Part shown: positions 53,424-60,940 of the stretch, piece after piece
How positions within the stretch are numbered: position 1 is the first letter of the stretch
How the letters are laid out: each line of letters starts with the position of its first letter
Source of the DNA: Phyllobacterium zundukense
GTDB taxonomy: Bacteria > Pseudomonadota > Alphaproteobacteria > Rhizobiales > Rhizobiaceae
Assembly: GCF_002764115.1 (NCBI RefSeq)
Contig: NZ_CP017943.1
Span: 248,001 to 312,000 of the forward strand
Length of the DNA: 64,000 nt
Reading direction: 5' to 3'
The notes under the pieces: model-generated
Databases searched by the model: none
What the model was told of the DNA's origin: nothing
What the model saw: only the letters and a program-made list of their open reading frames with translations
Program-made: the position numbers and the translations under genes

Positions 53424-54595
53424 GATTGGCTTGCCCTCAAGCTTGCCGGGCGATGGTCCCCGGCGACAGTTTCGCCAAAGGGTCCCATATTGACTGACGT
53501 CGGGCTCAATCGAATTTCATGGTCGAGCGGCAGGTTCGGAAGCACCAGTTCACCGAAACGATAGGCCTCTTCAAGATGCGGGTACCCGGACAGGATAAAG
53601 GTGTCGATGCCAATCCGGCGGTATTCGTCCATGCGCTCTGCCACTGTTGCCGCATCACCAACCAGAGCAGTTCCGGCGCCGCCGCGCACAAGTCCGACAC
53701 CGGCCCAAAGATTGGGGCTGACTTCGAGCTGGTCACGGCGCCCGCCATGCAGCTGGCTCATGCGAGACTGGCCGACCGAATCCATGCGGGCAAAGACTTT
53801 CTGCGCCGCGGCGATAGTATCGTCGTCAAGCTTGCTGATGAGCTTGTCCGCCGCGGCCCATGCCTCTTCATTGGTTTCGCGCACGATGACATGCAGGCGG
53901 ATACCGAAACTGACCTTGCGTCCAGTTTTCTCGGCCAGAGCATTGACGCTGTTGATCTTTTCCGCCACCGCCGATGGCGGTTCCCCCCAGGTCAGGTACT
54001 TGTCGATCTGTTCGGCAGCAACAGCATTGGCCGCTTCGGATGAGCCGCCAAAATAGAGCGGCGGGTGCGGTGTCTGATGCGGCGGAAAGAGCAACCGCCC
54101 GTCCTCGATTTTAAAATGCTTTCCCGTAAATTCCACCGTTTCGCCGCGGAGCACAGCTTTGTAGATATCCAGGAATTCGCGCGTTACCTCATAGCGTTCG
54201 TCATGCGAGAGGAAGATGCCGTCACCCTTGTTTTCGACCGGATCGCCGCCGGTGACAACATTGATCAGTAATCGCCCCTCGGAAATGCGGTCGAGCGTTG
54301 CTGTCATGCGCGCCGCAAGCGTCGGGGATTGCAGGCCAGGACGGACGGCAACCAGGAAGCGCAACCGCTCGGTCAGTGGTGCCAGGGCGGAGGCGACAAC
54401 CCAGCTGTCCTCACAGCTGCGGCCGGTCGGCAACAGCACACCATAGTAGCCGAGTGTATCGGCCGCCTGCGCCACCTGCTTGAGATAGGGAAGGTCAACG
54501 GCTCTGCCTCCCTCCGAGGTGCCGAGATATCGGCTGTCGCCGTGCGTGGGAAGAAACCAAAGAACCTTGATTTTGTCTGAAACAGAGATGGTCAT
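53420..54595 (-). CDS. ssuD: FMNH2-dependent alkanesulfonate monooxygenase
   Basis: A 391-residue luciferase-like monooxygenase that desulfonates alkanesulfonates to aldehyde and sulfite. Seen: [40 protein letters not shown] (with the active-site Cys typical of SsuD), [20 protein letters not shown] and [21 protein letters not shown] choose ATG 54595, with AAAGGA about 8 bp upstream; a TTG at 54601 is also possible. Reduced flavin would come from the reductases at 42328 or 43650, since this operon lacks its own. Confidence 0.93.
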   Translation of the reverse strand: MTISVSDKIKVLWFLPTHGDSRYLGTSEGGRAVDLPYLKQVAQAADTLGYYGVLLPTGRSCEDSWVVASALAPLTERLRFLVAVRPGLQSPTLAARMTATLDRISEGRLLINVVTGGDPVENKGDGIFLSHDERYEVTREFLDIYKAVLRGETVEFTGKHFKIEDGRLLFPPHQTPHPPLYFGGSSEAANAVAAEQIDKYLTWGEPPSAVAEKINSVNALAEKTGRKVSFGIRLHVIVRETNEEAWAAADKLISKLDDDTIAAAQKVFARMDSVGQSRMSQLHGGRRDQLEVSPNLWAGVGLVRGGAGTALVGDAATVAERMDEYRRIGIDTFILSGYPHLEEAYRFGELVLPNLPLDHEIRLSPTSVNMGPFGETVAGDHRPASLRASQS

Positions 54596-55081
54596 TGTCA
54601 ATCCTTTGGAGCTTCAGGAAGCAATCTTGTGCGAGGCGAGGGTGGAGTTGAGCGAGCCGAACGTGACCATCGAGATTGTCCTTGTAAATTAACCGCACAT
54701 CCGATCGTGTCGGAAAACGAAAGAATAAATTGGCAGCCGGTGGCTAAGAAGAAATGATTTGCTAATCTCGTTGCTTGGGCGGAATTCAAATTTTCAAAAT
54801 GGCGACCAATACTTGAGTCCCGAAAATCCTTGTTACAATTGATCCGGATCGGGAGGGTGCAAAATTCGATTCCGACCGGCAGAACCGGCCCAGTTACATA
54901 ACTTTAGAAACTGGTTTGAAGGTCAGTCTATCTTCGCCGGGCGCTGACACGAGCCAGGTTGCCAAATCCCGCAATTCAAAACTCAGCGCGCAACCCACTC
55001 TTCTTAAAGCCGCAACGCCATAGGCGGGCAATGGCGGCAGGACTATATTACAGCTCGATGGCGATCTCCTCCGGAGACGGG
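54596..55081. other. Promoter side of ssuD and gene-free interval
   Basis: About 485 bp. The first 200 bp upstream of ssuD are visibly A/T-rich and must hold its promoter; no clear box or palindrome stands out. No gene is supported in the remainder. Confidence 0.4.
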
Positions 55082-55309
55082 TTAATGCATACACTCGCAA
55101 AGTTGCTTTCCCTTGTAACCATCCGGGATCCCCGTCACCTCGTGCACGAGAGCGAGCGTTTCAATCCAGGCGGCGATGCATGCCGGGACCGGCCGCGTGC
55201 CTTCCGCCCATGCCCGCACGAGATAGCGATCGCATTCGAGTATGTCGGCAAGGGTTTCCTGCGACCAGAAAAGGTAGGCGAGACATTCAGTAAAGCGGAT
55301 ATGATCCAT
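55082..55309 (-). CDS. Small helix-turn-helix-like hypothetical protein
   Basis: 75 residues from ATG 55309: DHIRFTECLAYLFWSQETLA, then DILECDRYLVRAWAEGTRPV. The SQETLADILECDRYLVRAWA part reads like a short Cro/C1-type helix-turn-helix. Proteins of this size and wording are common in rhizobial genomes without a known role. The longer frame to 55441 has no support. Confidence 0.55.
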   Translation of the reverse strand: MDHIRFTECLAYLFWSQETLADILECDRYLVRAWAEGTRPVPACIAAWIETLALVHEVTGIPDGYKGKQLCECMH

Positions 55310-55437
55310 GCGAGATCCCAAATTAAAGACTAAATCATATGATCGGCATGTATCATTTTTCAGACAGCCGGCTCCCATCTCTGACAGGCTGCCAAGACTT
55401 CGGTTTTCCGGGCAAATGAGCGATCCGTGCTTCAGGC

Positions 55438-55755
55438 TCAAGGGGTTCTATCAAGGATCTCCTGCTTGATGCCGAGCATCAGCCGCAGGATTCTGATTGT
55501 GCCTGCCGCCTCAAGCATGATCGCTTTCGTTTCGTCAGCGTAGCGGAAATCGATATCGTCGGCGAACCGGCTCAACCGAGCTGCGAGATCAGCATCGTTC
55601 GCAGTCTGACCCGAGATCGCAACCAGTGTCTGGTAACAACGGATCGCGGCAGATGCCTCGCGAAGAAGCGCTTGTTTTTCATGGGTTAAGAGAAAAAATG
55701 CATCGTTAGCGTAGCTGATCAGATCGCGGTTGATCCCGTCGCGTACTCGCATCAT
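55438..55755 (-). CDS. Hypothetical protein, second gene of a coupled pair
   Basis: 105 residues from ATG 55755, whose first bases overlap the stop of the preceding gene (ATGA). Mostly helical; INRDLISYANDAFFLLTHEK and ALLREASAAIRCYQTLVAIS are the clearest segments. No recognised domain. Its coupling to the 55755-55997 gene suggests a joint function. Confidence 0.55.
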   Translation of the reverse strand: MMRVRDGINRDLISYANDAFFLLTHEKQALLREASAAIRCYQTLVAISGQTANDADLAARLSRFADDIDFRYADETKAIMLEAAGTIRILRLMLGIKQEILDRTP

Positions 55756-55997
55756 CACTCCACATCGGGTATTTCGCCAGATTGAAACAAAACTGTCGGC
55801 GGCCCGCAACCATCCATACCGGGTTCTGCCTCCCGGCTCCAGGCGATCACGCCGACGTAATTGCCAGCCAACTGCCGTGCGGTGCGAAGTGCCTGCTCTT
55901 CGCTGTCAAACTCTGCAGCGTCAAACGCCGGCACGAGCTCACCGTCATCCGACCTGAAGAATGCCATGACAACAATGAGCCGAGGGGGTTGGGTCAT
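55755..55997 (-). CDS. Conserved-type small hypothetical protein, first gene of a coupled pair
   Basis: 80 residues from ATG 55997 (MTQPPRLIVVMAFFRSDDGE), followed by PAFDAAEFDSEEQALRTARQ and VGVIAWSREAEPGMDGCGPP. I remember similar small proteins as widespread in Rhizobium and relatives, with no assigned function. A longer frame from a TTG at 56048 is possible but lacks a ribosome site. Confidence 0.6.
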   Translation of the reverse strand: MTQPPRLIVVMAFFRSDDGELVPAFDAAEFDSEEQALRTARQLAGNYVGVIAWSREAEPGMDGCGPPTVLFQSGEIPDVE

Positions 55998-56574
55998 GAA
56001 GGGGATGGTTCCAGTGGGCGCAGACAGATTGCCAGAGCATTGTGTCAACTATTCCATCGGGTAAAGGGCGATCGACAAATCTTAATCACGGCAGGAAACG
56101 GACGCCTCCACCTCGATGGGGTTTGCTGCCCTGCGCACTGCAATTGCAGAAATCGATGTCAACAACGCATACCGGCCGGAATTGGCATGCTCCAGCTTCA
56201 AAGGCAGTCACCCTGGTCAATGTCTGGACTGCTGGTTCACGCACAATACGCCACGTCATCCAGGCAAAGAATGCGCCCGCCGCAATCTTGAAGGCGATAG
56301 CCAGCCACGCCGCTCCTGCTCCTTTGGTACCAAATCAAATAGGTCGTCGACCGCGATAGCGGCACCAAGGTCAATTGGATGATCTGTTCCTAATCGGCAA
56401 CACATTGGCAAGGCGTTAGTTCTTCACCGCCCAAGTCGACGTGCGTTGTAGCCCAAGCGGGTTTGATCGCTGCGCGCTATCGTTTCGCGATGTTGATCCT
56501 GCCACGTCCTCGAAGGAGGAGCGGCCAGATGTGGCGGTCGAACAGCTTGGCTGATTTCTCTCTTGAGGGAGCAA
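55998..56574. other. Gene-poor interval
   Basis: No gene is supported. On the minus strand near 56330-56220 a hydrophobic stretch (AAWLAIAFKIAAGAFFAWMT) followed by WRIVRE is open without a start, and could be a relic of a membrane protein. Confidence 0.3.
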
Positions 56575-58180
56575 ATGGGGAAAAGGGGGGCAACGACAAT
56601 GTCAGTCCGCGGCACCGGAAACCAGGCAGGCAACGGCAATAACGGAGCTGCCCCCAGCTTTGCGCCCATTGAAACTGAGCTGAAGCTGCGTGCCTTACCG
56701 AGCGTCCTCAATCAGGTTCGAACCTCACCCGCCATACTACAATGCGCGCGCAACAAGGGAACAATCCGCCGGTTGGAAGCGACGTATTACGACACGACGG
56801 ATCGCCAGCTGTTTGACGCCGGCGTGTGCTTACGGGTGCGGCGCAGCGGCAAACAGTTTACGCAAACAATCAAGCGGCCGACAATCAACGGTCCGTTGGT
56901 ACGCGAGGAATGGGAAGCATTGGTCGGGACGCTTGCCCCGGATCTTAGCGTGTTGCCAACGGCCGAAATTGACGGGATTTTCAACACGATCGCCGTTGAT
57001 CAGCTTGTCCCGATCCTTGTCGCCAGGATACGGCGGCATGCGATTGCCCTCGATGTGCCGGATGGGCAGATCGAAGTTGCGTTCGACGACGGTGTGACCG
57101 GAGCCGAGCAGGAGCCGGTGTCGGAAATCGAGCTTGAACTGAAACAGGGCAGGGCCGCGGCGCTTTACCAGTTCGGTCTCGGCTTGCTGGATGTTGCGCC
57201 GCTCTGCCTTGAAACGCAGAGCAAATCCGCGCGCGGCTATGCGTTGGCACTGAAGATCAGTCCATCCGCTGTGAAGGCTGGTTCGTCAAATCTGCGCCGT
57301 GAAGACAGCGCCGATGAGGGGATTGCCAAACTATTGTCGGGCTGTCAGCAGCAAATACTGGCCAATCTTTGCCCCGCCGCAAGCGGTCATGAACCCGAAG
57401 GCGTCCATCAGTTGCGTGTGGCCCTGCGGCGACTGCACACGGCCTTCTATATTCTGCGGCGTGAGCTGGACGCACCTTCGCTGCAGGCGCTAGACTCAGA
57501 AGCAAAGCGCTTCGCCCGGACGCTCGGACCGGCTCGCAATTGGGATGTCTTTATCGATTCAACGCTTGCCGGTATCGAGAAGGCCAATCTGCGGGATATC
57601 GAATTCTCCACCTTGGGCAACGCCAGCGCTCCCTCCGGGATCAAGCCCAGTGCGTGAAAGCATTGCCGACCCGCAAACCAACCGCTTCCTGTTGTCGTTG
57701 GGGCTCGCCATTGAGCAGCAAAGCTGGCGAAACGATGTTGCAAGCCAGGACCTCGGCCAATTGACCGAGCCGCTGGTAAAGTTTGCGTCCCGCCTCCTTG
57801 CCCGTTTAGAGCGCAAGGCATTCAAGTGCGGGCGGGGTTTCTGGCAGATGCGACCAGAAGCGCGCCACAAGCTGCGGCTTACCTTGAAGAAATTGCGCTA
57901 CGCCACGGAGTTCTTTCTGCCGCTTTATTCCCGTCAGGCGTCGACTAAGAAATATCTCAGGCAACTGTCGCGGCTGCAGGATGCATTGGGCGAAACCAAT
58001 GACATCCGGACCTCGCGAACATTGCTGTCCGATATCCGGGAACGTGTGGATAGTCCCGATGTGCATCGCGCCATCGGCGTGGTAACCGGCTGGCAAGGAC
58101 ATCTCGAGCTTGCCGGAGCCGACCGGCTGCACGACAGGTGGTGCAGATTCAAACGCGCTGCGCCGTTCTGGCCCTCCTGA
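56575..58180 (+). pseudogene. Frameshifted CYTH-CHAD inorganic triphosphatase
   Basis: The first frame (56575-57657) has a CYTH domain with the metal motif ETELKL near residue 27, the tunnel strands ATYYDTTDRQLFDAGVCLRV and CLETQSKSARGYAL, then the first half of a CHAD domain (HEPEGVHQLRVALRRLHTAF and RFARTLGPARNWDVF). A stop follows at 57657. The overlapping frame to 58180 continues the CHAD domain (RHKLRLTLKKLRYATEFFLP and SRLQDALGETNDI). A one-base shift near 57600-57650 explains the break. The CYTH half alone could still fold and hydrolyse triphosphate. Either natural decay or a sequencing error. ATG 56575 follows GAGGGAG. Confidence 0.8.
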
Positions 58181-58215
58181 AATGCCCTGCGTCCGACAAG
58201 GAGCGCATTTCCCTG

Positions 58216-58833
58216 TTACGTATCGCGCAGCGGCTGCGGTTCACCGGAGCGTTTGTAAAGCCGGCATCCGGTGCCGATGGCTGTTTCGTAGAGGCTGTCA
58301 CCTGGTTTGATTTTCGCCCAGGACGAATGTGTCGGCCCGGTTGTGAGGCGAGGCCGGACAATAAGGCCAGCTACCGCGGATAATTCCGATGCATAGGCGT
58401 CAAGCGCTCTCCGGTTCAATCCCGTGTAGCATGTTGCAAGGTACAAATAGTTCTCCAGCTGTTCATGCCCGACACTGTCTGCATTGTTGAGCGCTCCGTT
58501 ATCTGCCGGACCGAGCAGCAGCTCTGCCGCGCATTGAATGACGATGTCGTCCCATGTCACGTCCTGCAAGAAAATCTCGTGTTCCTGTGTCGCAAATCCC
58601 AAGGTGCGATGATGCGCCGGCAGGCATTTGACAAAGGGACGGGCGACTTCTGCATCGTCGAAAATCTGGTGAAGAAGCGCCTTGCCTTTCGAAAAGGACA
58701 GCTGCCTACGGATCTGTTTGATGTGCGCAAGCCAGGCAGTATCTCGAACCTGCGTGGATACCGCTGCCTTGCTGAGCCTGGTCATGTCGGCCACTCGGAC
58801 TACTCCTGTCAGTGCTTTGACGGCAGTTGCCAT
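58216..58833 (-). CDS. Hypothetical protein
   Basis: A 205-codon frame converging on the CYTH-CHAD gene. The middle part (TWDDIVIQCAAELLLGPADN then EQLENYLYLATCYTGLNRRA and LDAYASELSAVAGLIVRPRL) looks like a folded helical protein, but I recognise no family. There is no good ribosome site at 58833; an internal Met (58785) may be the start. Moderate doubt that it is expressed. Confidence 0.45.
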   Translation of the reverse strand: MATAVKALTGVVRVADMTRLSKAAVSTQVRDTAWLAHIKQIRRQLSFSKGKALLHQIFDDAEVARPFVKCLPAHHRTLGFATQEHEIFLQDVTWDDIVIQCAAELLLGPADNGALNNADSVGHEQLENYLYLATCYTGLNRRALDAYASELSAVAGLIVRPRLTTGPTHSSWAKIKPGDSLYETAIGTGCRLYKRSGEPQPLRDT

Positions 58834-58942
58834 TCATCAGAGGCGACTTTCTTCCATGAAATAACGGCGTAATTTTATGTAAATTCGAGGCAATTTATAA
58901 ATACATTGGGGAGGTTCGAACGAACTGTTTGTTACGCAACTG

Positions 58943-59167
58943 TCACATTCTGCCTGCATTCTGGGCATGACACTTCATCCATCCGTCAACCGACCGTGGA
59001 GATGAGCCGTGAGTGACTAGATCTTCCACGTGCTGTTCCTCGCAGCGCAATTCGGCCAGAAGCAGGAGCGTGCCTCGGCAGCTCGTTTCCGGGTCGATGT
59101 CAGCCGCATCAACGCCGGCGCTGTAGGCCCCGAAAGTGCGGATGGCCGATGCGGTTTCAGCCGTCAT
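58943..59167 (-). CDS. Small hypothetical protein downstream of a broken PIN-like gene
   Basis: 74 codons; the ATG overlaps the TGA of the DUF5615-like relic (59164-59167). SAIRTFGAYSAGVDAADIDP and CRGTLLLLAELRCEEQHVED are the clearest parts. The last 25 residues look random. No known domain. Confidence 0.35.
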   Translation of the reverse strand: MTAETASAIRTFGAYSAGVDAADIDPETSCRGTLLLLAELRCEEQHVEDLVTHGSSPRSVDGWMKCHAQNAGRM

Positions 59168-59519
59168 AGCGTTCGCGAAGTTGGCAGCGCGTAACGCAGA
59201 ATGTGAAGTGTTTCGTCGTCTTCGGCTGTGACTTCAAGAATCTGATTTAGAAGGTCATTGTTGTCACCGATTTCGCGCAGCGCCTGCTCGAATAACTCGA
59301 CCTGCAGGTCGAGGTCCATGCCGGGTGGACCGTTGAGGCAGACTAGCCCCGCATGAATGGCGACATTCGCATACTGGCCCTTCGTTCCGGGCTTGTCCTT
59401 CGGCCCCCGGAAATCCACCGAGTTTTTGGTGACGAAAGTCCAGTCACCATCGAGGATGATCGGCTTCAGTTCTTAGTCCTTCAGGCCGCTCAGTTTCAGC
59501 CACACGACATGGCTGGATT
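59164..59519 (-). pseudogene. DUF5615 PIN-like toxin, N-terminus lost
   Basis: The minus strand reads SSHVVWLKLSGLKD, an in-frame TAA where family members have Trp, then ELKPIILDGDWTFVTKNSVD, FRGPKDKPGTKGQY and HAGLVCLNGPPGMDLDLQ to the end. This is the core and C-terminus of a DUF5615-type PIN-like nuclease, normally the toxin beside a DUF433 antitoxin. The first 25-30 residues, with the catalytic Asp, are replaced by a piece of another gene (see next entry), and a nonsense codon follows. No antitoxin gene is seen. Confidence 0.65.
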
Positions 59520-59711
59520 CATATGCAACTTTACGGATTGTCTCGTAGTGCGGCCATCTGTGCGGGTCATTGGTTCCGGCACAGCGGAATTGCAACGTCG
59601 TGAAGCAAATGATTGTCAATCAAACGTCCCTTGATCTGTTCCGCCAGCAGGCGGCCGATAGTAAATTTTCCGATCCCTAGCCAACGGTTGAGATGAATGA
59701 GCCGTCAACAT
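59520..59711 (-). pseudogene. N-terminal relic of a P-loop kinase/AAA-type ATPase
   Basis: Upstream of the PIN-like relic the minus strand encodes LIHLNRWLGIGKFTIGRLLA, then EQIKGRLIDNHLLHDVAIPL and a stop; after a frame change RWPHYETIRKVAYE runs directly into the SSHVVWLKL of the next relic. The Walker A is GIGKFT, and the pattern matches small kinase-like ATPases that begin MLIHLNGWPGxGK. A base change just after the ATG at 59711 also breaks the start. The two relics are joined by deletion or recombination. Confidence 0.55.
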
Positions 59712-59968
59712 TCCCATGGCTAAGCAAGTTGCATCCCGCAAGCGTTTGTCAAAGGCAATCGAGGTAGGAATGTCAGCTCCGGAGGCGGCAATGGTCGCCG
59801 GAAGGCACCAGCGGAGTGCGTTTCGAAGCGTTGGAAGGTGGCGGGCAAAGTTGACAAACTTAAGTTCTCAACGTTCAGACTGCTGTGAGTTGCACATGTG
59901 TGAATTCGTCGAGTAACTATGTCGAGTAATGAACGCGATTCGATTCGCATTTCGGGGGCGAAAATACC

Positions 59969-60922
59969 GTGGATGTAAATGGTGCAGGTGACCTAACTGA
60001 AAACCTCCCGCATCGCCTTATCGAGGGTGACGCCTTCGATGCCTTGGATTTAATCGATGACAATTCATGCCGACTTATAATTACTTCCCCGCCCTATAAT
60101 ATTGGCAAAGAATATGAACGTGATCAAAAGCGTTCCCTCAATGAATATTTGGAATGGCTCAGACCGATAGTGTCAAAAATCACGGACAAAGTTACGGACG
60201 ACGGGCACGTTTGTTGGCAGGTTGGAAACTACGTCAACAACGGTGAAGTGTTCCCTCTCGACTACTATTTCTACGAGATGTTCACTTCCGCTGGTTTCAA
60301 ACTTCGAAACCGGATTATTTGGCACTTCAACTTCGGTCTGCACGCCATGAAGCGTTTTTCTGGACGCTATGAGACGATGTTGTGGTTCACTCGTTCGGAT
60401 GACTACTTTTTTCAACTTGAGCCTGTGCTTGTTCCTCAAATATACCCAGGAAAACGTCATTCTCGATCAAAGGGGGCAAAGGCTGGCACGCCTAGCGGAA
60501 ATCCAAAGGGCAAAAATCCGTCCGATTTCTGGACTTTTTCACCAAGTGAGGCGTTCGTTGATAGTCCTATATGGGAGCTTCCAAACGTCAAAGCCAACCA
60601 CCCTGAAAAGACAATACATCCTTGTCCATTCCCTAGTGAATTGGTGGAGCGCTGTATCCTGGCTTTAACAGAGACCGGTGATAATGTTTTGGATCCCTTT
60701 GTGGGCACTGGTACCAGTGTTATTGCCGCCGATAAGCACAAGCGCATCGGTATAGGGATAGATCAAAGCGCAGCCTACGTGGATTTAGCGAAAGAGCGGC
60801 TGGAAAATCACAAATCAGGGCGGCTGTTTACGCGACCGATGGGGAGACCGGTTCGCCGCCCCAAGGAAGGCGAAGGAGTAGCAACTGTTCCTGCAGAGTG
60901 GCTGACCGAAGCTGCCGAATAA
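59969..60922 (+). CDS. Beta-class DNA methyltransferase (N6-adenine or N4-cytosine)
   Basis: A 317-residue site-specific DNA methyltransferase of the N6_N4_Mtase family. Catalytic motif IV TSPPYN is at 39-44, before the AdoMet motif I LDPFVGTGTS (241-250); this order defines the beta class. A DNA-recognition region between them includes NPSDFWTFSPSEA and NVKANHPEKTIHPCPFPSEL. TSPPYN fits either N4-C or N6-A. The start is GTG 59969 with GGGGGCG upstream. Only 18 bp separate it from the DGQHR gene. Both are visibly more A/T-rich than their neighbours, which suggests transfer as one cassette. Confidence 0.9.
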   Translation: MDVNGAGDLTENLPHRLIEGDAFDALDLIDDNSCRLIITSPPYNIGKEYERDQKRSLNEYLEWLRPIVSKITDKVTDDGHVCWQVGNYVNNGEVFPLDYYFYEMFTSAGFKLRNRIIWHFNFGLHAMKRFSGRYETMLWFTRSDDYFFQLEPVLVPQIYPGKRHSRSKGAKAGTPSGNPKGKNPSDFWTFSPSEAFVDSPIWELPNVKANHPEKTIHPCPFPSELVERCILALTETGDNVLDPFVGTGTSVIAADKHKRIGIGIDQSAAYVDLAKERLENHKSGRLFTRPMGRPVRRPKEGEGVATVPAEWLTEAAE

Positions 60923-60940
60923 GACCGGGTGAGGGGAAAG

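Noticed and set aside
59716..59916. A 66-codon plus-strand ORF before the methyltransferase
   Set aside because: It starts opposite the broken kinase start and has no recognised fold beyond a basic N-terminus. It might be a small DNA-binding control protein, but the evidence is too thin.
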